Below are positions 16,769 to 23,741 of a stretch of DNA of 62,803 bases, piece after piece. The translations under genes were made by a program, and so were the position numbers. The notes beneath the pieces were generated by a model that ran no database searches, was not told the DNA's origin, and worked only from the letters and a program-made list of their open reading frames with translations. How positions within the stretch are numbered: the first letter of the stretch is position 1; each line of letters starts with the position of its first letter. Source of the stretch: Chloroflexota bacterium (GTDB lineage Bacteria > Chloroflexota > Dehalococcoidia > JACPEP01); assembly GCA_016183425.1 (NCBI GenBank), contig JACPEP010000048.1, forward strand, positions 1 to 62,803, read 5' to 3'.

Positions 16769-17797
16769 ATGAGCGATAGGAAACGCCCGAGCCATGAAGC
16801 CAGGGCAGAGCAGTTAGAAATTCGAGAACCATCGGGAGAGTACGCCCGCAACAAAGATATTCTGACTTTCTTTGGCCAGCCGATGGTCAAAGGCGCTTTT
16901 GCTCAAATCGATCCCGCTCAAATAGCCCCAGATGTTCCAACCTTGTTCTACACACATCCGAACGGGGAAATCTGGCTCGGAGACGCGGTTGCTTGGTTTC
17001 GCTCTCTGAAAAGTGAGTCGGTTGACCTGATCTTTGCTGACCCACCTTACAACATCAAAAAGGCGGAGTGGGATAGTTTCGAGTCACAAGAAGAATACGT
17101 TAAGTGGTCGTTGCAGTGGATAGAACAAGCAGCCCGAGTCTTGAAGCCGACTGGCACGCTCTACGTCTGCGGATTCTCCGAGATTCTGGCCGATCTGAAA
17201 CTTCCCGCGGCACGTTCCTTCAAGGGTTGTAAGTGGCTGGTTTGGCACTACAAGAACAAAGCCAATCTTGGTTCTGATTGGGGACGTTCGCACGAAAGCC
17301 TTCTCCACTTCCGAAAGAGCCAACATTTCACCTTCAACGTGGACGACGTGCGGCTACCTTACGGCAATCACACGTTGAAATACCCCGAACATCCACAGGC
17401 CGAGACCAGCCAGTACGGGAAAGGCCACGCTGGCAATGACAAGCTATGGAGGCCACATCCCAAAGGGGCCAAGCCCAGAGATGTGATCGAAATCCCCACG
17501 ACGTGCAATGGAATGCACGAAAAGACGCCTCATCCTACACAGAAACCTGAAGAGCTTTTGAGAAGGATCTTCCTGGCGTCATCAAACGCGGGCGATTTGG
17601 TGATTGACCCGTTCCTAGGATCGGGAACGACTGCCGTTGTGGCTGAGCAACTTGGTCGAAAGTGGAAAGGTTGCGACAACTCCCTTGAATACTGTCAATG
17701 GGCTGCCAGAAGAATTGAACTGGTGGAGGATTGGCCGGTTGAGAAATGGAGCCAATACGACCTTGAGAACGCCGAACGAAGGAAGTCCATTCGATGA
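16769..17797 (+). CDS. DNA methyltransferase of a type II restriction-modification pair (beta-class N6-A/N4-C)
   Basis: A 342-residue amino-methyltransferase. The catalytic D-P-P-Y (91-94) comes before the AdoMet-binding F-L-G-S-G-T-T (282-288), the beta-class order. T-Q-K-P-E-E-L-L (257-264) precedes the latter as usual. The enzyme protects host DNA against the endonuclease encoded immediately downstream; the two genes overlap by four bases (17794-17797). Codon and base composition are less GC-rich than the Mo hydroxylase upstream, in keeping with horizontal gain. The start is preceded by GTTAGAAG, a weak ribosome-binding site, so ATG 16769 is not certain. The recognition sequence cannot be deduced. 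Confidence 0.9.
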   Translation: MSDRKRPSHEARAEQLEIREPSGEYARNKDILTFFGQPMVKGAFAQIDPAQIAPDVPTLFYTHPNGEIWLGDAVAWFRSLKSESVDLIFADPPYNIKKAEWDSFESQEEYVKWSLQWIEQAARVLKPTGTLYVCGFSEILADLKLPAARSFKGCKWLVWHYKNKANLGSDWGRSHESLLHFRKSQHFTFNVDDVRLPYGNHTLKYPEHPQAETSQYGKGHAGNDKLWRPHPKGAKPRDVIEIPTTCNGMHEKTPHPTQKPEELLRRIFLASSNAGDLVIDPFLGSGTTAVVAEQLGRKWKGCDNSLEYCQWAARRIELVEDWPVEKWSQYDLENAERRKSIR

Positions 17798-18750
17798 CAG
17801 AAGCTATATTGGCGGACCTGCAAGCGAGTGTCAAGGATACATCAGCGTTTGGTACTTTACCCGACTATTTTACCATATGCGAGGCCTTTCTCAGGCTCGT
17901 CCAAAGTACACACCCCACGCGCATTGTTTCACCTTCGCACCACAATTACATTTTCTACCAGTACGATGAAGCTTACGGCCACAGAATCACTCGTCCTTTG
18001 AACGTTGATCTGTTCATCGAGTCGGCCAGCGACTTCACGGTAGCGTTTGAGAGGTTTATCGCCTTTCTTGCCGACTTAAGACAGTACCAGGAATCAGCCG
18101 TCAGCCGAAAGGGCCGCAAGAGCTATATTGAGTCGAAAGAAATCAATAAAGTCGTCTATACTATCCAACAGGCTATTGGCAGTGTCGGTGACTCGTTCGA
18201 TAACCCCAATCAGTCCAGAAAGCGGGTGGGACAACTCTTCGAGACGCTGGTCAAACTCACCATCCAAGAAGTGGGCTTGGAGTGCGAGCCACGCACCATC
18301 AGTATCCCAATCCCAGGATATCCTGGCTACGAAATGTCCTACGAGTTGGATTTGGTTTTCTCTCGCAACAAGGCGATTGTGGCTGCTGAGACAAGGTTCA
18401 TACATGTCACGGAGATTGTCGGCTCGGTGAAGACCACAAGTAAGGACCGGATAGACAAAGTCTTTCTCGATAAATATCTCTTGACGAAGCTACTCGGTAG
18501 AAACGTGCCCGTAGTAGCGGTCTTCCTGCATGACGTTCAGCGTGCCCGCAGAGGGAAAAGCATCTTCGGGATTAACTCTACCTTCAAGAGCAATCATTTC
18601 TTAGGCTACACTGTTGCACTGAGCAGGCTGGACGGTGTCTATTACGTTGATCCCAGGCCAGAAATGGTCGCCAATGAACGGCTATGTGAGCAGATAGGCG
18701 ATTTTCAGAAATTCCTGGTAAGGGATTTGTGGACGCTTTCAAGCGGGTGA
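17794..18750 (+). CDS. putative type II restriction endonuclease
   Basis: A 318-residue protein with no methyltransferase or helicase motif, placed directly after the methyltransferase with an A-T-G-A overlap. Residues E184-D186 (Y-E-L-D-L-V-F) followed by S211-V-K213 and K-T-T-S-K-D-R (213-219) resemble the D...S/E-x-K nuclease core with the K-T-T/S-x-x-D-R extension seen in EcoRII/CCGG-type endonucleases. That motif assignment is by eye. Context makes a restriction role likely. A hairpin-rich intergenic region begins soon after its stop, and the pair may be the first element of the mobile patch. Confidence 0.78.
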   Translation: MTEAILADLQASVKDTSAFGTLPDYFTICEAFLRLVQSTHPTRIVSPSHHNYIFYQYDEAYGHRITRPLNVDLFIESASDFTVAFERFIAFLADLRQYQESAVSRKGRKSYIESKEINKVVYTIQQAIGSVGDSFDNPNQSRKRVGQLFETLVKLTIQEVGLECEPRTISIPIPGYPGYEMSYELDLVFSRNKAIVAAETRFIHVTEIVGSVKTTSKDRIDKVFLDKYLLTKLLGRNVPVVAVFLHDVQRARRGKSIFGINSTFKSNHFLGYTVALSRLDGVYYVDPRPEMVANERLCEQIGDFQKFLVRDLWTLSSG

Positions 18751-18773
18751 TGGGGATTTTTCAGAAGTTGCCA

Positions 18774-18846
18774 GCTAACAAAGGCATGGAGCCGGCTGCC
18801 TACAGCCTACGCCACGCTCCGGCTTCCGGCAGCGGCTGAGCGCCAG
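18774..18846 (+). repeat. degenerate attC-like hairpin 1
   Basis: GCTAACAAAGG (18774-18784) opens an imperfect hairpin whose arms include A-GCCGGCTGCC (about 18789-18799) and GGCAGCGGCT (about 18828-18837). The spacing and the TAACAA-type left box resemble an integron attC site, but no right-hand GTTRRRY box is present. It may be a decayed recombination site following the endonuclease gene. Confidence 0.35.
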
Positions 18847-18865
18847 CATTCAACATTCTCCTTCT

Positions 18866-18898
18866 GCTGGGGGTGCTGCACCCTTTAGTAAGGCATGG
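18866..18898 (+). repeat. 33-base direct repeat, copy 1
   Basis: This segment (GCTGGG...TGCACCC...GTAAGGCATGG) recurs at 20663-20695 with a few differences. Both copies lie inside the repeat-rich patch, near its two ends, so they may be the edges of one inserted unit. The gap between 18751 and 19202 otherwise holds only hairpins and repeats. Confidence 0.55.
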
Positions 18899-18924
18899 AA
18901 GGACTTCTAAGGCCAAGCCAAGTC

Positions 18925-19000
18925 GTAGGGTGGGTGGAGTGAAACGCAACCCACCATTAAGATGTGCCGGTGGGTTCCGCAGCGCTACACCCACTCTACC
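18925..19000 (+). repeat. 76-base palindromic repeat, copy A
   Basis: Begins GTAGGGTGGGT and ends ACCCACTCTACC, with an inner pair AACCCACC...GGTGGGTT. Copies B (19837-19912) and C (20501-20595) have the same orientation. The ends form an inverted repeat, so it can fold as a cruciform or long hairpin and looks like a REP/MITE-type element without its own gene. Confidence 0.85.
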
Positions 19001-19092
19001 AGCTACCAGGTGCTGTCATTCGTAGTAGCCGTATCGTCGGTCATGTGCCAATGGGGTTTTCAAACGGAAGTCGTGGCGGCAGGTCAGGGACC

Positions 19093-19152
19093 GCCTAACC
19101 AGCCGATACACCCGCTGGGCTGCGCCCGCGGGTAATCGGCATGGCGTTCGGC
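19093..19152 (+). repeat. attC-like recombination site 2 (best match)
   Basis: Sixty bases with the layout of a short integron attC site: left box GCCTAAC (19093-19099, fits RYYYAAC), inner arms CCGATACACCCGC and GCGGGTAATCGG that pair with one slip, a GGGC...GCCC apical part, and right box GTTCGGC (19146-19152, one mismatch to GTTRRRY). It lies 14 bases before the brnT promoter, where a cassette boundary would be expected. No integrase gene is in the window. Confidence 0.55.
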
Positions 19153-19166
19153 CGATTACTCCTAGC

Positions 19167-19195
19167 TTGACTAGGGTTTATAAAAGGTATATTTT
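19167..19195 (+). promoter_or_regulatory. candidate brnT promoter giving a near-leaderless transcript
   Basis: TTGACT (19167-19172), a 17-base spacer and TATTTT (19190-19195). A start seven or eight bases downstream would fall at the GTG start codon 19203. An alternative -10, TATACT, overlaps the start codon. BrnT/BrnA operons are usually autoregulated by the antitoxin. Confidence 0.45.
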
Positions 19196-19202
19196 TTATA
19201 CT

Positions 19203-19466
19203 GTGATAGAATACGAATTTGGCAAGCGGAAGAGCGACGCCAACAAGAAGAAACACGGTATCGATTTTGTTGAGGCGCAAGCTCTGTGGCAGGATGAAAG
19301 GCGGATCGAGATTCCGGCTCGCACAGAAGATGAGGCGAGGTTTCTCGTTGTGGGAAGGATTGGGGACATTCACTGGTCTGCTGTGATAACCTATCGTGGG
19401 GATGTTGTCAGGATCATCTCGGTTCGGCGATCCCTGAGGGAGGAGGTCGACCTGTATGAAAGCTAA
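19203..19466 (+). CDS. brnT: BrnT-family toxin (type II toxin-antitoxin)
   Basis: An 87-residue ribonuclease-type toxin. The family start (Y-E-F-G...K-S-D-A-N-K-K-K-H-G-I-D-F-V-E-A) and the R-x-x-V-V-G-R-I-G-D...I-I-S-V-R-R pattern are typical of BrnT, a RelE-like fold that cleaves RNA. GTG 19203 is chosen over TTG 19167 because the latter lies in the putative -35 box and would add a tail not found in the family. It overlaps brnA by 11 bases, toxin first, the normal order for this system. The module lies between two attC-like hairpins, as a gene cassette would. Confidence 0.88.
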   Translation: MIEYEFGKRKSDANKKKHGIDFVEAQALWQDERRIEIPARTEDEARFLVVGRIGDIHWSAVITYRGDVVRIISVRRSLREEVDLYES

Positions 19467-19683
19467 AGAATTTGATAGAAAATTTGATCAAGGAGAGGAC
19501 ATAACGTCTCATTTGGATCTTTCTAAAGCGAGACGCCCTGGGTTGGAGCAGAAACGAGTCAATGTTGATTTCCCGGAATGGATGCTCGAATCCTTGGACA
19601 GGGAGGCCAAGAGGTTGGGAGTAACTCGTCAATCTATAATCAAGATTTGGCTTGCGGAGCGATTGGAAAGAGTAGTTGAATAA
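19456..19683 (+). CDS. brnA: BrnA-family antitoxin (ribbon-helix-helix)
   Basis: A 75-residue antitoxin. The C-terminal half (K-R-V-N-V-D-F-P-E-W-M-L-E-S-L-D-R-E-A-K-R-L-G-V-T-R-Q-S) is a ribbon-helix-helix DNA-binding unit; the N-terminal half would wrap the toxin. It neutralises BrnT and probably represses the operon. It overlaps the toxin gene by 11 bases. An attC-like hairpin begins seven bases after its stop codon, the spacing expected of an integron cassette. Confidence 0.87.
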   Translation: MKAKEFDRKFDQGEDITSHLDLSKARRPGLEQKRVNVDFPEWMLESLDREAKRLGVTRQSIIKIWLAERLERVVE

Positions 19684-19689
19684 ACTCCG

Positions 19690-19789
19690 GTCGAACAAGC
19701 GGTTGGAGCGGACGGTTTATGTGCGTGTTCAGTCTTTCCCGTGTAGGAGTCTTCGACACCCGTAAAGCGGCTGAACCGGAGCGTTGGGC
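19690..19789 (+). repeat. attC-like recombination site 3, after brnA
   Basis: One hundred bases. Left box GTCGAAC (19690-19696), then AAGCGGTTGGAGCGGAC as left inner arm; right inner arm AGCGGCTGAACCGGAGC and right box GTTGGGC (19783-19789), which fits GTTRRRY. The inner arms pair with an unpaired G in the left arm, a feature of real attC sites. The 364 bases from 19684 to 20047 contain this site, repeat copy B and the promoter of the next module, and no gene. Confidence 0.55.
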
Positions 19790-19836
19790 CGCGACGCCAA
19801 CGGCAAGAGGGTGGTCCACCGAGGAATGAATCAGTC

Positions 19837-19912
19837 GTAGGGTGGGTGAAGTGAAACGAAACCCATCATTAAGATGTGCCGGTGGGTTGCGCAGCATTAC
19901 ACCCACCCTACC
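19837..19912 (+). repeat. 76-base palindromic repeat, copy B
   Basis: Same length and orientation as copy A, with GTAGGGTGGGT at the left and ACCCACCCTACC at the right, a near-perfect terminal inverted repeat. It begins 47 bases after attC-like site 3. Confidence 0.88.
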
Positions 19913-19941
19913 AACTCGTTTTTCAGGGAATTTTTTGTTTT

Positions 19942-19970
19942 TTGACAACCATCGCATTCTCTCATAAACT
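19942..19970 (+). promoter_or_regulatory. candidate promoter for the MNT/HEPN module
   Basis: A consensus -35 TTGACA (19942-19947), 17-base spacer, then TAAACT (19965-19970) as a weaker -10. It points toward the nucleotidyltransferase gene at 20048. Confidence 0.4.
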
Positions 19971-20047
19971 AACCTGAGCAATACCGCTTAAAAGTAAATG
20001 TTAGCCGCCACGAACAAGGTCAGGTATACTTCTAAGCAGAGGCAACT

Positions 20048-20350
20048 ATGTTGACCAGGGACAAGATCGTTCAAGTCTTACAAAGGGAACAGGACTATCT
20101 GGCTGCCGAGTTTGGGGTCTGTAAGGTCGGACTATTTGGTTCGTATGCCAAGGGGCAAGCTGACGAAACCAGTGATATTGATATTCTCGTGGAATTTGAG
20201 CGTCCGATTGGATTTCGATTTCTCGAATTCGTTGACTATTTAGAAGCTGTTCTAGGCCGTAAGGTCGATGTGCTGACGCCAGCCGGGATGCAGAATATTC
20301 GTATCGCTAGAGTCACGAAGAGTATTACCGAGAGCATTGTGTATGTATGA
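20048..20350 (+). CDS. MNT-type nucleotidyltransferase (antitoxin of a HEPN/MNT pair)
   Basis: A 100-residue minimal nucleotidyltransferase. The catalytic signature G-L-F-G-S-Y-A-K-G (residues 33-41) and S-D-I-D-I-L-V-E-F (about 47-55) supplies the two metal-binding aspartates. In HEPN/MNT modules this enzyme adds AMP to the HEPN ribonuclease toxin and silences it. The stop overlaps a HEPN reading frame, the normal gene order, but that partner is cut short. If the toxin is dead, this antitoxin is an orphan. Base composition is lower in GC than the chromosomal neighbours. Confidence 0.88.
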   Translation: MLTRDKIVQVLQREQDYLAAEFGVCKVGLFGSYAKGQADETSDIDILVEFERPIGFRFLEFVDYLEAVLGRKVDVLTPAGMQNIRIARVTKSITESIVYV

Positions 20351-20441
20351 GCGGACAGACCAAGAGTTTCTCAGTGACATCCGTGAAGCCATCCAGCGTA
20401 TTTTGGCTTACGTGGCTGGGTGGCGGCTGACAACGGCTTGA
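20343..20441 (+). pseudogene. truncated HEPN (DUF86-like) toxin remnant
   Basis: A 32-residue frame starting with ATG 20343 inside the end of the nucleotidyltransferase gene. The peptide D-Q-E-F-L-S-D-I-R-E-A-I-Q-R-I-L-A-Y-V-A-G matches the first helix of HEPN toxins. After this the family sequence stops and the frame ends at TGA 20439-20441, within the next attC-like hairpin. The R-x4-6-H active site is missing, so it should be inactive. It looks like a toxin gene trimmed by recombination at the hairpin. Confidence 0.7.
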
Positions 20442-20488
20442 AGTGGACGGCGTACCGCCGCCGTTGAAGCCGAACCCTCGCTGTAGCC
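20425..20488 (+). repeat. attC-like hairpin 4, fused to the HEPN remnant
   Basis: Outer arms GGCTGACA (20425-20432) and TGTAGCC (20482-20488); inner arms CGGCTT (20434-20439) and AAGCCG (20467-20472), with GGCG-TAC-CGCC at the tip. The right box does not fit GTTRRRY well, so it is a degenerate member of the series. It lies 12 bases before palindromic repeat copy C. Confidence 0.4.
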
Positions 20489-20500
20489 GTAAAGGGAGTC

Positions 20501-20595
20501 GTAGGGTGGGTGAAGTGACCTGTCCGCCTCTGGAGGAAACGAAACCCACCATTAAGAGGTGCCGGTGGGTTGCGCTGCGCTACACCCACCCTACC
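20501..20595 (+). repeat. palindromic repeat, copy C, with a 19-base insertion
   Basis: The outer sequence matches copies A and B, but 19 extra bases (about 20519-20537, containing TCCGCCTCTGGAGGA) interrupt the left half between GTGA and AACG. The insert resembles the TCCGCCTCAGGCGGA element found elsewhere in the window, so one small palindrome seems to have landed inside another. The 303 bases from 20442 to 20744 hold only this and the flanking hairpins. Confidence 0.82.
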
Positions 20596-20717
20596 AGCTA
20601 ACAAGTCCCTCGATCGTACGGCTGATAGCCGCCGCACAGTCTAGACCTTCAAACCCCCTCCGGCTGGGCATGTTGCACCCCTGGGTAAGGCATGGTATCA
20701 TTAGGCCCTTGTTAGAC
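20596..20717 (+). repeat. attC-like site 5 with an internal 33-base repeat copy
   Basis: CTAACAAG (20598-20605) and CTTGTTAG (20708-20715) form a perfect 8-base inverted repeat about 100 bases apart. The right side reads GTTAGAC (20711-20717), a canonical GTTRRRY box. Inside, 20663-20695 is the second copy of the 33-base repeat seen at 18866. This is the right edge of the repeat-rich patch; the housekeeping genes follow. Confidence 0.45.
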
Positions 20718-20744
20718 GTAGTAACACGCTAAGGAGACATCGAG

Positions 20745-21425
20745 ATGTTGGCAGTCCCTTGGAGGGGTGGGGACATTCTTTTGGGGATAGGGCTGTTCTT
20801 TTCCCTCCTTTTGGCTATTGTGGGGGCTTCCTATGTTGTCCTGACGGTGGTCGGTGTTCCCCTGGGAGGGGGAAACGGGGCAATGATAGTGGCCCTGGCC
20901 TTGGTCGAGTTGGCTTTGCTGTTTTCGGCCTGGTTTTTCAGCGTTCGCAAGTACGGATGCTCTTACCAGGAGTTAGGCTTTCGGCCCCTGCAGTGGGCAA
21001 GGCACATGCCTATCATAGCCGCGGCGTTGGTGGGCGGTCTGGCTATCAATGCTGGCTATCTGATTTTAATTGGTCAATGGGGGCCGAAGATCCTCCAGCC
21101 GCCGCTGCCGCCCCCTTTCCTTCTCGAATCGGGCCTCCCTTTGCTTTTCGGCTCACTGACGGTCACTTTGCTGGCTCCTGTGTCGGAGGAGGCCTTTTTT
21201 CGAGGCTTTCTCTTTCCTGGCCTGGTACACCGTCTGGGGGTATGGGGTGCCGCCCTGGCCAGCGCACTGATCTTTGCCCTGGGGCATCTCCAATGGGGGG
21301 TCCTCATTCCCATCTTTTTCCTGGGGCTGATTCTCGCCTGGCTCTACATCAAAACGGGCTCTCTGTGGAGTTCCATCACGGTGCATTTCGCCTATAATTT
21401 CCTGGCCCTCGTCTCTATCGTCTAA
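20745..21425 (+). CDS. CPBP-family intramembrane metalloprotease
   Basis: A 226-residue membrane protein with six or so hydrophobic segments. The family motifs are E-E-A-F-F-R-G (near residue 147, the glutamate dyad and arginine) and F-A-L-G-H-L-Q-W-G (near 180, metal histidine). Such proteases (Rce1/CAAX type) cut peptides within the membrane and some give immunity to bacteriocins. AAGGAGACATCGAG precedes ATG 20745. It is followed three bases later by the trpA frame, so it is at the head of the aromatic amino-acid group, though a functional link is not evident. Confidence 0.88.
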   Translation: MLAVPWRGGDILLGIGLFFSLLLAIVGASYVVLTVVGVPLGGGNGAMIVALALVELALLFSAWFFSVRKYGCSYQELGFRPLQWARHMPIIAAALVGGLAINAGYLILIGQWGPKILQPPLPPPFLLESGLPLLFGSLTVTLLAPVSEEAFFRGFLFPGLVHRLGVWGAALASALIFALGHLQWGVLIPIFFLGLILAWLYIKTGSLWSSITVHFAYNFLALVSIV

Positions 21426-21443
21426 ATCTTGGGAAAATCCAGT

Positions 21444-22238
21444 ATGGGACGCATCAGCAACACGTTTCACCAGTTGAAGAAGCGAGGTAGGATGGGACTC
21501 ATCCCTTTCTTCACCGTGGGCTACCCTGACTTGGCCACTACTGTGACCCTCGTGTCCCAGGCAGTAGCTGGCGGGGCGGATTTGGTGGAGCTGGGGGTGC
21601 CCTTCAGCGACCCCCTGGCCGATGGCGCTACCATCCAACGCTCCAGCTTCCACGCCCTGCGCCAGGGGGTAAACTTGCAGAATTGCCTGGATGTTTGTCG
21701 GCAGTTGCGGGATGATTCCGTCTCCGTGCCTCTCCTTCTTATGGGCTACTACAACCCCTTTCTCAACTACGGTTTAGAGGCCCTGTGTCGAGAGGCGGCG
21801 GCGGCTGGGGTGGATGGCTTCATCGTCGCCGACCTCCCCCCGGAGGAAGGAGACGGTCTGCGGGATGCCTGTTTGGGGCGAGGGTTGGATTTGGTTTTCC
21901 TGGTTTCGCCTACCAGCCCGGACGAGCGCATTGCCATGATTGGCCAAAAGGCCCGGGGCTTCCTGTACTGTGTCAGCCTTAGGGGGGTTACTGGAGCGCG
22001 TCGGGAGCTACCGGCGGATCTGCCTCTTTTCTTGAGTAGGGTGCGTCGTTTCACGCAGCTTCCTCTGGCGGTGGGCTTCGGGATATCCACTAAAGCCCAC
22101 GTTCAGGCTTTAGCTGGCCATGCCGATGCCGCCATCGTGGGCAGCGCTCTTGTGGACGTTATCCAGGGAGAAGAACCGGCCCAGATGCCGGATCGGGTAC
22201 GAGAATACATCCGGAGGCTAACATCGGAAGATGATTGA
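21444..22238 (+). CDS. trpA: tryptophan synthase alpha subunit
   Basis: A 264-residue TIM-barrel that cleaves indole-3-glycerol phosphate to indole and glyceraldehyde 3-phosphate. Seen motifs: L-I-P-F-F-T-V-G-Y-P-D near the start, E-L-G-V-P-F-S-D-P-L-A-D-G with the catalytic glutamate near residue 50, and G-F-G-I-S near 213 for phosphate binding. ATG 21444 is preferred to the TTG at 21429. trpB is not in the window and may lie elsewhere. The stop overlaps the extended frame of aroH; the genes continue as trpA-aroH-aroF, an aromatic biosynthesis operon. Confidence 0.95.
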   Translation: MGRISNTFHQLKKRGRMGLIPFFTVGYPDLATTVTLVSQAVAGGADLVELGVPFSDPLADGATIQRSSFHALRQGVNLQNCLDVCRQLRDDSVSVPLLLMGYYNPFLNYGLEALCREAAAAGVDGFIVADLPPEEGDGLRDACLGRGLDLVFLVSPTSPDERIAMIGQKARGFLYCVSLRGVTGARRELPADLPLFLSRVRRFTQLPLAVGFGISTKAHVQALAGHADAAIVGSALVDVIQGEEPAQMPDRVREYIRRLTSEDD

Positions 22239-22275
22239 AGGGACGTGGAAAGGCCGGGTTATGCCAGGAGGTAAC

Positions 22276-22650
22276 ATGTGGTGTCGCGGTATTCGAGGAG
22301 CTATTACGGTGGATGGCAACACTAAAGAGGAAATACTGGCCGCTACCAAGGAGCTACTCCAGGAGATAGTAGACGCCAACCAGGTCGTTCTCCAGGATGT
22401 GGCCAGCGCCATCTTCACTACTACCCCCGACCTCAATGCCGAGTTCCCCGCTGTGGCGGCTCGCCTTATGGGGTGGAACGACGTGGCTCTCCTGTGCGGC
22501 CACGAGATGAGCGTGCCGGGCAGCCTTCCCCGGTGCATTCGCATCCTCTTGCTGGTAAATACGGAAAAGGAGCCCGAGGAGATCGTTCATATCTATCTCA
22601 AAGGGGCCAAGAATCTTAGGTCTCTAGACAGAGGTCCCGAAAAAAGCTAA
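22276..22650 (+). CDS. aroH: chorismate mutase, AroH type
   Basis: A 124-residue monofunctional chorismate mutase of the Bacillus AroH fold, converting chorismate to prephenate. The start M-W-C-R-G-I-R-G-A-I-T-V carries the active-site arginine; F-T-T-T-P-D-L-N-A-E-F-P-A and E-M-x-V-P-G-S-L-P-R-C-I-R are family signatures. ATG 22276 directly follows AGGAGGTAAC, so the earlier ATGs at 22231 and 22261 are rejected. It sits between trpA and the DAHP synthase gene with short gaps. Confidence 0.94.
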   Translation: MWCRGIRGAITVDGNTKEEILAATKELLQEIVDANQVVLQDVASAIFTTTPDLNAEFPAVAARLMGWNDVALLCGHEMSVPGSLPRCIRILLLVNTEKEPEEIVHIYLKGAKNLRSLDRGPEKS

Positions 22651-22681
22651 TGTAACCATAAGAAGCCAGGGAGGTGGCCAG

Positions 22682-23707
22682 ATGATCGTGGTAATGAGGG
22701 TGGACTGTAGTCAGCAAGAGATCGACGCCATATTGGAGCGCCTCAGGGAGAGGGGGCTTGCCGGCCATTTATCCCCAGGGGTGGAGCGCACCGTTATTGG
22801 CGTGGTGGGACACACCTATCCCGAGCTAAAGGACATGCTGGAGCTATTGCCCGGCGTAGAGGAGGTGGTGCCTATCTCCAAGCCGTATAAGCTATCCAGT
22901 CGGGAGTTCCGCCGTGAAAACACAACCATCCAGGTCGGTAATGTGACCATCGGGAATGGCGACCTGGTGGTCATCGCCGGCCCCTGCGCTGTGGAGACGG
23001 AGGAGCAGGTGCTGGCCACCGCCAGGGCGGTAAAAGCGGCCGGAGCGTGTATGCTGCGGGGAGGGGCTTATAAGCCCAGCACATCCCCTTACCAGTTCCG
23101 CGGCCTGGGGGAGGATGGCCTCAAGATACTGGAGACCGCCCGCTATGAAACGGGGCTACCCATCATCACCGAGGTGATGGCCCCCGCCGACGTGGAGCTG
23201 GTGTGCCGCTACGCCGATGTCCTCCAGGTGGGGGCACGGAACATGCAGAACTTCATGCTCCTGGACGAGGTGGGCAAAGCCAGAAAGCCGGCGATGCTGA
23301 AGCGCGGCTTTGCCAACACCATCCAGGAGTGGCTTCTGTCGGCGGAGTACATCCTGTCCCAGGGCAACCATCAGCTCATGCTTTGCGAACGGGGGATACG
23401 CACCTTTGAGACCTTCACCCGCAATACTATGGATGTGAGCGCCATCCCCCTGGTTAAGAGATTGAGCCACCTGCCCGTCCTGGGAGACCCCAGCCATGGC
23501 ACGGGAAAGTGGTATCTGGTGGCGCCCCTGGCCGCGGCGGCGGTGGCCGCCGGCGCCGATGGCATAATGGTGGAGGTCCATCCCAACCCGGACATCGCCC
23601 TTAAGGATGGGGCCCAATCTCTCACCTTCGAGAACTTTCAGCGCCTCGTGGCGCAGGTCAATGCGGTGGCTGCCGCTACCGGACGCAAGCTGGCCATCCC
23701 CGTCTAA
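22682..23707 (+). CDS. aroF: 3-deoxy-7-phosphoheptulonate (DAHP) synthase, type I-beta
   Basis: A 341-residue first enzyme of the shikimate pathway, condensing phosphoenolpyruvate and erythrose 4-phosphate. The N-terminal 70 residues form a ferredoxin-like regulatory domain (M-I-V-V-M...V-I-G-V-V-G). The barrel carries A-G-P-C-A-V-E (about 100-106), [20 protein letters not shown], and D-P-S-H-G-T-G for metal binding. GGGAGGTGG precedes ATG 22682. Feedback control by the N-terminal domain is typical of the subclass. It completes trpA-aroH-aroF and is followed closely by scpA. Confidence 0.95.
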   Translation: MIVVMRVDCSQQEIDAILERLRERGLAGHLSPGVERTVIGVVGHTYPELKDMLELLPGVEEVVPISKPYKLSSREFRRENTTIQVGNVTIGNGDLVVIAGPCAVETEEQVLATARAVKAAGACMLRGGAYKPSTSPYQFRGLGEDGLKILETARYETGLPIITEVMAPADVELVCRYADVLQVGARNMQNFMLLDEVGKARKPAMLKRGFANTIQEWLLSAEYILSQGNHQLMLCERGIRTFETFTRNTMDVSAIPLVKRLSHLPVLGDPSHGTGKWYLVAPLAAAAVAAGADGIMVEVHPNPDIALKDGAQSLTFENFQRLVAQVNAVAAATGRKLAIPV

Positions 23708-23741
23708 ACCCAGAACGGTTCCTAAAGAGGGAGGTGGTTCT

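Noticed and set aside
20439-20441. TGA ending the HEPN frame as a possible selenocysteine codon
   Set aside because: The sequence after it does not resemble a HEPN protein in any frame, so it is a truncation, unlike the peroxiredoxin case.
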